NCBI RefSeq assembly: GCF_003589595.1
Contig: NW_020653770.1
Coordinates: 2,587,614-2,651,613 of the forward strand
DNA: 64,000 nucleotides
Direction of reading: 5' to 3'
From: Hyposmocoma kahamanoa
Taxonomy: Eukaryota; Arthropoda; Insecta; Lepidoptera; Cosmopterigidae
Each line of letters opens with the position of its first letter. Position 1 is the stretch's first letter. Of this stretch, positions 31,928 to 42,781 are shown in pieces. The notes beneath the pieces were generated by a model. It was not told the origin of the DNA and did no database searches. It worked only from the letters and a program-made list of their open reading frames with translations. The position numbers and the translations under genes were made by a program.

Positions 31928-32028
31928 TACTTTACTTAGTAACTTCGCTGGCTTAGTGACGCGAATTGAAAATAAGCCTCCGTTACTAAGATGTTCCACT
32001 CCTCTCTCTTCTATACCGCTTGTCATCA

Positions 32029-32386
32029 ATTGGCTATTTGAAGCTCACGCAGGTCTTTATGGACTTGCTCTACCAAATATGCTCTCTTGACTGCACGATC
32101 CTCACCCATCCGCTCGACATAGTCAAACTAGCAAAGTCGGGCTGATTTGATCTTTCCCATTATGTTTGCCCCTTTTACCAGATATTCGTTCTCTACATAT
32201 TTACTCATTCACCAGGCTCCATCTGCATCCCTAGTGGGTCCCAGAATTTTCCTAAAGATTTTCCTTTTCACCAATAAGAGCTCGTTCTCCTCCTTCAACA
32301 TCAGTGTTCAGCATCCAGATATCATGATTGGTCTAATGATTGTCTTAGAGACCGGAATCTCAGTTCTTTATAGAGATGTATTTCAA
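32029..32386 (-). pseudogene. LINE RT C-terminal pseudogene
   Basis: One minus-strand frame reads KTIIRPIMISG, a stop, ENELLLVKRKIFRKILGPTR, DADGAW, a stop, KIKSARL, a stop, YVERMGEDRAVKRAYLVEQ. This is the L(Y/K)KTLIRP ... ERKILR.I.GP ... RL.WLGHV.RM segment of an insect LINE. Several stops mark it as dead. Confidence 0.75.
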
Positions 32387-32594
32387 AATCATACATTGAA
32401 TATAATATCTATGGTACACGTGACATATTGAAGAATTATAAGTAACAAATTAAACAGCGCCCTCTCGTGACCGCTATGGTCACGAGAAGTACTACAATTT
32501 ACGATACAAATATAATATCATGTAACGGGATGAACAAGTCATGGACATGTGCCCCAATCGATGTTTCCTTATTTATTTATATAACATTCAAAGA

Positions 32595-32770
32595 CAAAGA
32601 ATCATTTATTCCATAGGTAAAATAAATTAACACTTGAAAACGTCACACTTAAGCTGCTGCTCGTTCACTAGGCTGACTTCCCTGGGAAGAACGAGCAATA
32701 AACTCTAGGGATCGCTCTTTTGAAATAAACTCAAATGCTATGGAATACACTTTGAATCAAATTTATGTGG
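32595..32770 (-). mobile_element. LINE-K 3' end
   Basis: In plus: AACACTTGAAAACGTCACAC, CTGCTCGTTCACTAGGCTGA, AGAACGAGCAATAAACTCTA, then AAATGCTATGGAATACACTT. Confidence 0.75.
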
Positions 32771-32774
32771 AAAC

Positions 32775-33095
32775 TTGATTTTCAATACATCTTCATCTAT
32801 CGCGTGGTCTTCAATTTTGTAATATGACTTTTCAATAAAAATATTTTTAGTGTAGTTTTTAAACTTCGGAAATGATAATCTTAATGGGTATATGCGCCGA
32901 AATCTTTTTATAAAAACGTATACAGTTCCTTATAAAAGAGTCGTTTACCTTGGTGAATCGTTTACATTTGTAAAATAATAGATAAAAAATCCAAGTCGCT
33001 ACAAATACAGAAACAATCATGAAACATTATAAAAAAAACACAATACATTTTACAGAATTAAACTAACAGGCATCATTGGTCCAAACACTTTCTTA
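32775..33095. other. no recognised feature
   Basis: AT-rich. No gene seen. Confidence 0.5.
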
Positions 33096-33100
33096 TTCAT

Positions 33101-33663
33101 CAGTAGAGATGGGAAAAACTGCTTATTTTTTTTAAACGTTTGAACGTTATGCTTTTTTAAAAAAACGTGCTTTTTAATGGCTTTTTAGTTTGAAACTACC
33201 AAAATCGTTTAGAAAACGTTTAAGCACATAAAACTTTTATGTTAAAAAAAGCTTGCAACGTTGTATTGATAGCGAAACGCAAGAGTATGACACTAAAGGT
33301 TTTAGGATAAGTTTTTTGAAAAAAACGAGTTATATTTTTATTTATGACATAACATTATTATAGTAACAATTTGTTTATTGGTGTTTAAAAGCTTTCAAAA
33401 ACATAAATTGTTTAACTTTTGTAGTTGTTAACCGTTGAAATGGAAACAACCGCTTATTGTTTTAACGTTAAAACGTACGTTTAAAAAGCGTGCTTGTAAA
33501 AGCGCTTTTCACTTAAACGCTTAAAAAGTCGTTTAGGAAAACGTTTAAGCGCATAGACTGACCAGTGACCAACGCTTACGCTTAAAATGAAAAGCGTGCT
33601 TATGCGCTTATTTTAAAAAGAAGGCTTTTTAAGTGCTTTTCGTTTAAACGCGCACCTCTATTG
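33101..33663. mobile_element. hAT-like element with iterated internal motifs (hAT-S)
   Basis: The tips CAGTAGAGATGGG and, inverted, CAATAGAGGTGCG are alike. Between them AAACGTTTAAGCGC-like words and their complements (GCTTTTTAAACG, GCGCTTTTCACTTAAACGC, AAACGCTTAAAAAG) recur many times on both strands, concentrated towards the ends. Dense subterminal repeats are typical transposase-binding sites of hAT elements. There is no coding capacity and no clear TSD. Confidence 0.6.
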
Positions 33664-33694
33664 ATCAAACATCCAATAATGTTATTAAATAATC

Positions 33695-33765
33695 TCATTA
33701 CAGAGTACTAAAAAAACCAACCTCAAAAGTTCCTAGAATAACATCTATTTACAAAATTTTATTTA
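33695..33765 (+). repeat. Rep-B 5' fragment
   Basis: AATCTCATTACAGAGTACTA then CCAACCTCAAAAGTTCC matches the start of the copy at 62259 (AATCTCATTACAGAGCACCA). Confidence 0.55.
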
Positions 33766-33769
33766 TGGA

Positions 33770-34370
33770 TTAGCCCCCGGGTAGCCAGCAGCACGTGGCA
33801 TCACGCACACCTATAGGTCACAAACAGCCTCAGCAAATGCTAGAGTAAATAAGCGGTGTCCATTTTACCGCGATATAATATTGACGACAAATCTGCTAGG
33901 CTAAGTGACAAGTGCTCAAACATCCGTTTTTAATAGCACAAGATATAGAGAAAATTCACTATTTAAAAACAGTTACTATTTAAAGACATTTAACGTGTCG
34001 GACATATCGTACTTACCCTAATTATATACATAGCTAAAATGACATTACATAATTTGAGTATTCTAAAACTGGGTTTTTCTTTTATTGGTTGTCTTTTACG
34101 ATATCTCAAAAATTCTTTTGTCACATAGCCGCATTTTAGTTCACGTACGGTAGAAATTTACCATTGCGCGAGGGCCCTACGCCACTGTAATGAGTCGAAG
34201 CCGAAATCGCAAGAAAAACCTTAATAAAACTACCGATGCTTAACTTAATATTTATCTCGTTTAGCGCAAATTAGTCTTCAAATTGAATGTAGTTTTTATG
34301 TGAATTAATTAGAAGACTACGTCATCGACACGCCACTGAAGAGCAGAATATCAAAAAGCTTTTCGTAGCA
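33770..34370. other. no recognised feature
   Basis: Mixed composition. No gene or repeat recognised. Confidence 0.5.
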
Positions 34371-34375
34371 AAAAA

Positions 34376-34616
34376 GCCCCTTGTGAAAGAGTTCGTCCAG
34401 GCAAGTACTCCCACCTTACCTATTTCTGCAATCAGGAATGTGATCATTTCTGCGTTCCGGTTTGAAAGAATGCTAGTGTAATTACAGGCACACTCATTTC
34501 GCAGGGTGACGGGCGCTTTAAAGCTCTGAGTGGCAGTGCAACTGTTATAGACAGGCGTGTCGCTTACCACCAGGCGCACGGCTTGTTCGTACCGTCACTT
34601 GGTATTAGAAAAAAAA
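34376..34616 (+). mobile_element. Rep-A copy
   Basis: CCTTGTGAAAGAGTTCGTCC to CACTTGGTATTAG plus an A-run, with an internal deletion before GGGCGC. Confidence 0.85.
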
Positions 34617-34636
34617 CTTGTAATGACAGTTGACTA

Positions 34637-34662
34637 ATAATAATAATATAATAATAATAATA

Positions 34663-34694
<32 letters not shown>
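34637..34694 (+). repeat. (TAA)n microsatellite
   Basis: About 19 TAA units with a few TATAA breaks, some 20 bp after the Rep-A A-run. Microsatellites often grow from retroposon tails. Confidence 0.95.
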
Positions 34695-34696
<2 letters not shown>

Positions 34697-34884
34697 CCAT
34701 TTATTTCAGGCCATAGCCCTTAAGATAATGGTGTTAGTTACAAAAGAAAACCTTAGAACTATGTTAGTAGGATGACATTGAATTTTGAGATATTGACAGA
34801 AAATTTAAATATTAAAATTTGGAAAATGCACAATTATTACTTAATTTGACCAGTTGTAATATTTACCCAAAACTTTAAAATTGT

Positions 34885-35095
34885 ACAGTCAAAACGATGG
34901 GCAAACATCCTCAGGATGCCATTGCCACTGTCACGCACTCGCTTTAGCAGAGACGACACATTTTTACGCCTGATGGCATAAAAGTCATCTGTTCGCGCTT
35001 CAGCAAACGCGCTTCAAAAAACTTCAGCCCTGCAGTGCCGTGGCAGTCCCAACAGCATCCTGAAGATTTTATTGTATTGTACTCGTATTGAATTG
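34885..35095 (-). pseudogene. LINE RT C-terminal fragment
   Basis: Across frames the minus strand gives FRMLLGLPRHCRAEVF, AKRV..SGNGILR and FAHRFDC-like residues, the same block as in 35855-36112, with several shifts. MITE-E copy 4 starts 8 bp beyond it. Confidence 0.5.
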
Positions 35096-35102
35096 TATGT
35101 AC

Positions 35103-35372
35103 CATTGACTTACAAATAAATGGACGACGGGTCTAATACAAAAACCACGAAAAAAATGTCCCAAGTCAACCTATTTAAACGTAGGGACATGTAAAGGAAT
35201 ATGAAAAAGCTAAAACGTTGAATTTAAATTGTAATGTCATCGCAGTATCGCGCTGTCAGTCGAACAAATGAAGACTAAAGCGGAGTCTGACGCTCTGTAT
35301 ACGATTTTAACGCTTTACAAGTTCGGACACTTTTTAGCGCGGACCCGACGTCCATATAATTGTAAGTCAATG
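35103..35372 (+). mobile_element. MITE-E copy 4
   Basis: 270 bp, with a 15-bp internal deletion, and a perfect 8-bp TSD GTATGTAC (35095-35102 and 35373-35380). Confidence 0.95.
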
Positions 35373-35571
35373 GTATGTACGCTGTGTATGTCTAACCCAT
35401 AGACTACTCGAGTACATAATAATAAGTAATAGCTCGATGGCTGACAGAATACTGACAAACCACTACACTTAAAGTTTAGAAGAATCCCAAACGTATAAAA
35501 TCAGTTGCTATTGACAGACACTCTATCGATGATCGAGATGATTTAGAATTAACAGACTTGTCACAGACAGT

Positions 35572-35604
35572 CAGGACTTGAGTATGATTTCAAGCGTAGT
35601 TTAG
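35572..35604. mobile_element. MITE-U fragment
   Basis: TCAGGACTTGAGTATGATTT then CAAGCGTAG resembles the inner right arm of the MITE-U copy at 10.9 kb. Confidence 0.4.
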
Positions 35605-35854
35605 CGTAAGCTTAGGGTCCAGATGGTAAACGACATAACAGTTGCAGTGATGCTCTGGTTTTTCCGACTATTTAATTTAAAAACTTTAATCTAAAAGTAA
35701 TACAGCTTCTGTGTTTAGCTCTTACAGGTAGACTTGATCGATGTTTAAATTAAATATTGTAATGATAAATAATAATAAGTAAATAATGATAGTCATAAAA
35801 AAAAAATTATTGCGGACAACATGGATCCATGAAGTGTTATTAACAAAAATAGCT

Positions 35855-36112
35855 CGTAATTAAATTCTACTACGATATCCGCGATAGTCTTCAATAGGCC
35901 ATTACTGCTGCCACGTATTCTGTTTAATAAAGACGCTGACTTTTTCCGTAACAGTACCATGAAGCTGTCGACGCGAGCTTCAGCAAACATAGCAGACGCA
36001 CTACAGAACCTTGGCAGCCGCAGCAGCTTCCTGAAGGCGTTATTATTTTGCATACGCAGGGCTCCGAACGAGCTTTAGGTATAGCTGGCCCACAGGGCAT
36101 AAGATTTATTCG
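35855..36112 (-). pseudogene. LINE RT C-terminal fragment
   Basis: The minus strand reads LCGPAIPKARSEP, a frame change, then MQNNNAFRKLLRLPRFCSAS, AMFAEARVDSF, LLNRIRGSSNGLLKTIAD. NNAFR.LLGLPR.CSAS.MF is the usual C-terminal block of this LINE class. It is frameshifted and truncated. Confidence 0.7.
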
Positions 36113-36133
36113 ACTTTGACTTTGACATTTACT

Positions 36134-36419
36134 CATTGACTTACAAATAAATGGACGACGGGTCTAATACAAAAACCACGAAAAAAATGTCCCAAGTCAA
36201 TCTATTTAAACGTAGTGACATGTAAAGGAATATGAAAAAGCTAAAACGTTGAATTTAAATTGTAATGTCATCTCAGTACTGTCTAATTTTGCTTGCTTCG
36301 CTGTCAGTCGAACAAACGAAGACTAAAGCGTGAATGACGCTCTGTATACGATTTTAACGCCCTATAAGTTCGGACACTTTGTAGCGCGGACCCGACGTCC
36401 ATATAATTGTAAGTCAATG
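36134..36419 (+). mobile_element. MITE-E copy 5
   Basis: 286 bp with perfect 8-bp TSD CATTTACT (36126-36133 and 36420-36427). Confidence 0.95.
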
Positions 36420-36429
36420 CATTTACTAG

Positions 36430-36940
36430 ATAGATTCTTGGGAATTCTTGTCTGGAGATCCGAAAATATAAGTTTTATATCTAAACCTTTACATGATTTA
36501 GTTTTGCCGTCGACATTTTAAGCTACGTGTAATTATGACAAAATGGACTATATATAAAACAGATGATTGTAAGCCTTAAACCGTATCAAATATGCGTTAA
36601 ATCTGGTTGTAACACACTTCCTAGTCTTTAAAACCGTAACACGATTCGTCGGTGCACATAGCGTGTATTTAAAATTGCATATAAGGTCGTCCATTATTCA
36701 GCTCCTACATTAGAGTCATTACGTTTGTTATTGCGTTTTAAGCACAAGTGTTTACTGCGTTGGATTGATGTATTTTTTTAAATTTCGTTTTCCTTATTAT
36801 CCTCAAAGACTGCTAGTATAATTACAAAGGATTTTAAACTTTATGCCTAACGACCGGCAACCCAAATGCGATATTAAAAATGCTTCCTTAGTTAGTAGTC
36901 ATAGGGTAACATAAGCCGACTTGTAACGATGACGTCGTTT
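36430..36940. other. no recognised feature
   Basis: AT-rich. No gene seen. Confidence 0.5.
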
Positions 36941-36942
36941 AA

Positions 36943-37231
36943 TTTTTTTTCTATGATACCAAACCTGAGACGAACAAGTTGTGCGCCTGATGGTAAACAC
37001 ACCTGTCCATGACAGTTGCAGTGCCATTCAGAGCTTTAAATCGCAAAGATATGAGAGGCACTGCCACTGCGTCTGTCACTGTTAGACATAAGTTGACAAG
37101 TCCCATGCGCCTGTAACTTCACCAACACCCTTATCCATCAAAACCGGAACGCAGTTTTATGTGAGCTTGGCGGCAGCATTAGGTAAAGCGATTTCCCTGG
37201 ATTAACTCTTGCACGAGGTGCTGTACTGCTT
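36943..37231 (-). mobile_element. Rep-A full-length copy
   Basis: From the T-run and CTATGATACCAAACCTGA to GTGCTGTACTGCT. All segments are in order. Confidence 0.85.
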
Positions 37232-37324
37232 CCAAAGGTTGTAATGATAAATATTTTTTTGTAATTAACTATTTTCATGTCCAATAGTATCGAGCTCTGT
37301 CAAATTAATATAGAATAATAACGC

Positions 37325-37502
37325 ACACACTCAACACTGTGTCGCGGGTGCCATTACACACACATAGGTGGACAATCTCAAATTACACCCAAACTCACGA
37401 GAAAAATAAATAAACGCCATACAAATATTTCTCCCGGCTCGGGAATCGAACCTGGGACCTCTGCGTCGTAGTCCAGCATGGTAACCGTTCGGCCACGGAG
37501 AC
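37325..37502 (-). mobile_element. SINE-H, tRNA-derived, with head and body
   Basis: On the minus strand: CTCCGTGGCCGAACGGTTAC (A-box region), CAGGTTCGATTCCCGAGCCG (B box), GGGAGAAATATTTGTATGGC and a body ending GGCACCCGCGACACAG. This is the best-preserved SINE-H. Confidence 0.8.
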
Positions 37503-37545
37503 AGTTAACTATAGATATATAACTAAAATACAAGAAAGAATTACG

Positions 37546-37628
37546 CATTACTGCGTTACGATTTGAAATGGGTAAAAGTTCTGGTAAAATTGCAGGCACG
37601 TGGGACTTGTCAACTATTACGTCTTAAG
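37546..37628 (+). mobile_element. Rep-A internal fragment
   Basis: CGCATTACTGCGTTACGATT to GGGACTTGTCAACTATTACG. It starts 44 bp beyond SINE-H. Confidence 0.65.
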
Positions 37629-37629
37629 G

Positions 37630-38000
37630 TTTTTATTTTTTAATTTTTTTTTGTTAACAAATTTCTTCAGTTTTGTTGAGACTAGCGTGCACAAACGCAT
37701 AGTCTTACAGATATAGACTCGGTTTCTTTTCGATTGCATTGAATAGAGCTTTTTTTAACGAGAAGATCAAAACTAATATCAGTCATATTTATGAATGTTT
37801 ATTTTTCTTTTAATATTATGGCGTGTTTGATTTGATTTTATTTTGCGTTTTTAACCAAATTTTTATTTTATACTGAAGTCTACTCGAGTCACAGCAGTGA
37901 AAGGGTGCGGACTCTTCTACTTGAATTTGGGAAGGTGCTAGTTTTCCGTAAACGGAGAAGCGGAACTTTATTGTGTGTTTATACAATAATTACACCTTTT
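37630..38000. other. no recognised feature
   Basis: AT-rich. No gene seen. Confidence 0.5.
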
Positions 38001-38004
38001 TTAT

Positions 38005-38297
38005 TAAAAAACTAAACCAACTTCAAAACTTTGTGAAATGACATCTATTTACCAAAAGTTATTGAAAACGGTTAACGGAAAGTGTTTGAAATCCAACCTC
38101 ATTTAACCCCTAATTTGCTACCCTTAGAGGTGGAATATTTTCATCAAATTTAAATGGGACTAATGCTGAGGGATGCTCTTTCCAACAAAATAATCATCAA
38201 AATCGGTTCACAAATTACAGAGAAATCGCGTAGCATGTACACACAAAAAATACAGTCGAATGAAGAACTTCCTCCTTTTTTGAAGTCGGTTATAAAG
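38005..38297 (+). repeat. Rep-B copy
   Basis: Includes the upstream CAACTTCAAAACTTTGTGAA part, ACCCTTAGAGGTGGAATATT, AAAATCGGTTCACAAATTAC and CTTCCTCCTTTTTTGAAGTC. Confidence 0.8.
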
Positions 38298-38299
38298 AT

Positions 38300-40160
38300 A
38301 GCTAACCATGTTACTAAAGGCTTCAATTGAAAGCTCGTTGGCAACGAAGATTCACCTGTGACTCGCAGAAACTTATTAATTTTACTTTTCATTTTTTGAT
38401 TTGTTGACGCTTTTATTAACATACCGGATCGAAATAATCATTTATTTTTAATTATTCTTTAGTACAGTGAAACCAAATGTTAGCAAAAACTATTGTTTAA
38501 TCTATTATTTACTTTAAAATGCTTATCACCACTTACCATCATTTGGATAATTTGTTATCCATTTTGTTTGGACGGAGAATTTCAAAAATAAAATCACAGT
38601 GAAATTCTGTGTGACAGCGAGAGCCATCGGATGGTTTCGTGTTAATATAATTAAGAAATACAGGAATATATTAGTCAAGTGCCTGGAGTTGTTATCCATT
38701 ATCTATTTAATATGTATTGCCTGTACCAAATTGATTGGATAAGCTAACACAAAATTTCTATCAATACTTTCATCCGTGAATTGCTACGGTAATTAAAACT
38801 TTAAAATTGCAGAATTCTAGTTTTATTGGAAGAAATTTCGCACAAACACGCAAAGTCATGATCTTGACTTTGAAGTGTTTGTGAAATTGTTTAATCGATT
38901 GTAACACGAAGTGGTTGTGTTTTATAGAATACTGCGTAGAACGGAAACGGTGCAAAACAGCTTCCACAGCTTCTACCACCATGTCAGCCTGTTTAGGCTG
39001 TTACAATTACATGTTTCTATCGGATACATTTCGGAATATAAATACGTTTCACTATCACAGCTCGTCCTTCGGACGTAGAGAATACGGAATACAGTATCAG
39101 GTCGTATATATTGCTCATCGGGAAAATTCGGGATCCATGAATATATCCGAAGGTTGTTGTCTCGTCTATATGTTATTGTGTTATTCACTGATGTATTTAT
39201 GAAACCGAAATAAGAAATTTTATTAACGTTGTCAATAACTGTGACTTTTAGATATTGACTAATCAAGTTTCATATTAAATTGTCATAAATACATATTAAA
39301 TACATCAGTTATTAATGCAATAAGTTATAGACGCGGCATGAGCTTGAAAATATTGCACATCGGGAAAATTCCCGATCTATTCTTACGTAAGCGCCAGTGC
39401 TAGCTCATTTCGACGGCCCCACCGAATTAACGGTAAAGGAAAATCTGCAACATGGCAGGAGCGATTAAAAACTTAAAAAGTATATTACTCATTTGTGATT
39501 GGATATACTTAAACACAATGTATGACCAAATTAAAGATTAAAAAACATTATATCTTTTATTAAAATATGAAAAACAAAAATATTGATAGTTTACCACAAA
39601 TTAATAAAAACCTCTTTTAAATTTTATTCTAGTCAAAATTACTTTGGCGTCTGCACGGTTGTAGTGTTTACACTGTTATTAGTGGAAAAAATAATATCTT
39701 TGTTTTACTATGGACACTTGTTAAGATTTGTCAATACGAATATTATATAGTTAGATGGTTATTCTAGTATTGGTCATACATTTTAAAAGTGAAAAAATGC
39801 AATGCTATATAAAGTCTCAATTTTATAGCTATTTAAAGATCCCGCGAATAATGTTTCAAAGATAGTTTGATATAAACGTGCAAGAAAATGGTAGATAGTG
39901 TGCAAAATACGTACTTGCAATATTCGTGAAAGATTGTTGATTTTACTTTACGTAGAATAAATCGGAAAACAAATTATAAGGTAAATCCAAAACTGCAGAA
40001 AAAAATTACGGTAAAAGTTTTTACACGTATAGATGATGTATAGATAGATATATACGTGGTAATGCCGTGGGCATAGCACCCAATCAATACCCTGGCGCCC
40101 TCTAGTAGGCACGTGATCAAAATAAAATACTTACAGCTATTCTTAAATTCAGTTCTATTA
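38300..40160. other. largest unexplained stretch, about 1.9 kb
   Basis: No recognised gene or dispersed family. The word CATCGGGAAAATTC occurs twice (about 39117 and 39358), the second time as the palindrome CGGGAAAATTCCCG. The 95- and 97-codon frames at 38915-39266 lie on opposite strands over each other and resemble nothing known. Confidence 0.5.
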
Positions 40161-40166
40161 CGTAAT

Positions 40167-40340
40167 TTAGTAGCAGTAGAGCTCCTTGTGAAAGAGTTCG
40201 TCCAGGGAAGTACCTTATCTATTTCTGCCGCCAAGAAGTAATGTCAGCATTACTGTGTTCCGGTTTTGAAGGGTAAGGGTGCTGGTGAAATTACAGGCTT
40301 CCTATCAGGGGCACGACTTCTTCGTCCCGCGTACAAAAAA
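40167..40340 (+). mobile_element. Rep-A copy, 3' half deleted
   Basis: Starts AGTAGCAGTAGAGCTCCTTG. It is good to GGTGAAATTACAGG, then jumps to GGGGCACGACTTCTTCGTCC and an A-run. Confidence 0.85.
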
Positions 40341-40344
40341 ATAT

Positions 40345-40665
40345 TGCTGACGACCTGCATTAAAAAAATATTGACGCCTAATTATTGTTGACCTTTAGCT
40401 GTTTAGCATAATTATATCAATATTATAATTTTGAAACTGTGCTAAAATTATTGTGTAACTGTGAATATGTTCTGATTTGTTTATGTCAGGACGTGTTACC
40501 AAATCAAGATATAAGTAGAATGGGAAAAGTATGTAACGAATCCTATGTTCCTTCATTTTTATAAGGTTTTTTTTACATTTTTGTATTTATGATGAAATGA
40601 ATGTTTGAATTCTATTTAGAGAGAGATTCTGTAAAGTAATAAATATTTTAAACCACGTAAGTAGG
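40345..40665. other. no recognised feature
   Basis: AT-rich. No gene seen. Confidence 0.5.
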
Positions 40666-40668
40666 TAC

Positions 40669-41065
40669 CATCGAGTACATAACCAGAAATAGTGACGAAA
40701 TAAGGGCCATCCATCCCTGGCAACTCATCAGGCATATTATGTGCATTATATCACTTTTAAATATCAATTCTCGTTTGCGCTGAAATCACAAATTAGAAAG
40801 CTGAAATAGTACAGCGCCAACATCTGACCTGTGTGTACGTCTCCGTATATTCCAAAAATATTCTGTATTTATTATAATAAAGACAATATCTCTAATAATG
40901 GCGTGCTGTTCCATTCATTGGTGTGGGAAAAAATTATAAATATCTAATTACAAAACAAACGGAATCACATTTCGTAATAATTAAATATTAATTTTTTAAT
41001 TTTCGTCCATTACAGCAAAGCTTAAGTTAAACTGGTCGATTTGAAGTGAAACAATTGACGACACT
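40669..41065 (-). mobile_element. TIR-P copy 2, truncated
   Basis: Starts with the TIR CATCGAGTACATAACCAGAA then AATAGTGACGAAAT and continues as the complement of the complete copy at 48732-49229 (AAATCACAAATTAGAAAGCT, GACCTGTGTGTACGTCTCCG, GAAACAATTGACGACAC). It is lost where Rep-A starts at 41069. Confidence 0.8.
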
Positions 41066-41068
41066 AGT

Positions 41069-41178
41069 CCAGTTGACAAGTCCTATGTGCCTGTAATTGC
41101 ACCAGCACCCTTACCCTTGATAACCGGAACGAAGTAAAGCTAACGTTACTGTTTGGCGACAGAAATAGGCAAGGTGGA
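41069..41178 (-). mobile_element. Rep-A 5' half, inverted
   Basis: In plus: GTTGACAAGTCCTATGTGCC, CACCAGCACCCTTACCCTTG, GACAGAAATAGGCAAGGTGG. It is joined directly to the plus-oriented half at 41179. Confidence 0.8.
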
Positions 41179-41285
41179 TCTTTGCGTTTTAAAGCTCTGA
41201 GTAGCGCTGCAACTGTTACAGACAGGCGTGTATCACACCAACAGGCGCACGGCTTGTTCGTTACGTCACTTAAAATTATTTAAAA
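41179..41285 (+). mobile_element. Rep-A 3' half
   Basis: ATCTTTGCGTTTTAAAGCTC to TACGTCACTTAAAATTATTT and an A-run. The two halves meet with no spacer. Confidence 0.8.
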
Positions 41286-41371
41286 AAATCTGTATTTTAC
41301 TTCATTAAGAAAATAAATATATTTTTATGGGTGAGTCGGAATTAGTAGAGGTGAGCCTACGTTACGTTACG

Positions 41372-41690
41372 TTACGTTTCTTGCTTATCGGTATTCTACA
41401 GTACTGCACGATTTAATTCCAAATTCCCCTTTCCATCGGGCGCTAGACGTAGGCTGGGGTTTAACCCCTGTGTTGTGGATATTCCAAGAATTCGCACGAA
41501 ACGTGTCGCTTCCAAATTTTTAAGGCGAACTGCTATGGAGTGGAATTCCCTGCCTGCAGACATGTTCCCTGAACGATATAACTTGGGCCTTTTCAAGGCG
41601 TGAGTGAATAGGCATTATTCTATCGATGACCTCATCGTATCTTTCCATAAGATCAAATATGCACATAATTTTTTAATAAAAAAAAAAGAA
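41372..41690 (+). pseudogene. LINE-M RT C-terminus and 3' end
   Basis: Across one frameshift: LHDLIPNSPFH, GWGFNPCVVDIPRIRTKRVA, SKFLRRTAMEWNSLPADMFP, then ERYNLGLFK and a stop. Here the RRT..WN.LP motif, missing from the 3.4-kb copy, is kept. The 3' end ATGCACATAATTTTTTAAT and an A-run match that copy. Confidence 0.8.
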
Positions 41691-41694
41691 AAAA

Positions 41695-42725
41695 TATAAA
41701 TGATTCGCGTACACAAAAAAAATATTATATTTTAAATAATAAATACATGAACACCATCACGACTGTCTATCAATGGGGTAAGCAAATAATATGGATACCA
41801 ACTCTCTATGCTTTTGATGTAGGTACCACTTCCGCTTCCTCCACATACTCATTTCCTACAACGCACCTAGCGGCCGCAAAGAGAACTAAAACATGCCATA
41901 CAAATACCGCACGCGGTCGCAACTGTCACCAATAAATTCTCAGTTTAGAGCTATTGAATTCTTACACAATTTGTTATATTACATTGTATGAGTTGTATGT
42001 ATGACATAATAAGAAATTGTGTGAATGACATTACTATTTCTTTGGTAAGGTGAAAATGGTCGAGTGTTTATTTAGCGATACTTACGTGATTGACGAGGTG
42101 ACAATAACTATATTCTATATCTAAAACAATGAAGCAATCTTCAAGCGCTATTTAACACACACCTTGCTAACTGTTCTAGTGACTTTAATTTTTGGCCCCC
42201 AACGCAAAAAAGGGGCAGTTATAAGTTTCAAGCCTTTGTTTGACTTGTTGTTAACTGCCACGATGCCTGAACGGTTACCATACTGGGGGTCGATTCAGAA
42301 TCTTACGATAATTCTGTTGTCGACCGATTTCTTTTCATTTTTATTCACAACACCAGAATCGAACGTCAAACTGTCGTATTCGAGACCGAACCGAAATGAC
42401 GTCACCCCCGTAGAATTACTCGAACTTCTCGACCGCCAAAGGCTACAAACGTTATTCAGAACCAAGAACACACTTATCGAATGTCCTATTGTTTACAAAG
42501 CAAGAACATAATATGGAAATCTCCTATTGTTTTAAAACGCATTCCTAAATTTTACCCCTTTAAAGTCTTAAAAGTGATATTAATTTTTCTTATAATCAAT
42601 TTCACCGACTAACTCCGTAAAGGCTGTTGAATAACGATATCGTATCCGAATGTTCTGAATAACTCGGAAAGCGCCCTTCGATTGGAGAACGATATCCAGT
42701 CGAACTGAATCGGGGTCCTTTTCTT
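41695..42725. other. no recognised gene
   Basis: The 115-codon plus frame at 42164-42511 is the longest here. It has a mildly hydrophobic start and charged end, matches no family I know, and has no supporting start context or neighbour. It is most likely chance. Confidence 0.4.
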
Positions 42726-42727
42726 CC

Positions 42728-42772
42728 AGGCTGAGATCCCGAGTTCGATTCCCGGGAGAAATATTGGTATAT
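42728..42772 (+). mobile_element. SINE-H B-box fragment
   Basis: CGAGTTCGATTCCCGGGAGA then AATATTGGTATATG, matching the B box and following bases of SINE-H. Confidence 0.6.
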
Positions 42773-42781
42773 GCGAACGCA

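Noticed and set aside
34637..34694. CRISPR-like or satellite array
   Set aside because: Plain TAA microsatellite with no spacers.
37430..37502. tRNA gene on the minus strand
   Set aside because: It is the head of SINE-H. The same B box and downstream body recur near 42.7 and 49.6 kb.
38915..39266. 95- and 97-codon frames on opposite strands
   Set aside because: They overlap each other antisense and resemble nothing. At most one could be real and neither has support.
42164..42511. 115-codon plus frame
   Set aside because: No family resemblance, no neighbours and no repeat copy. Length alone is not enough in this much DNA.
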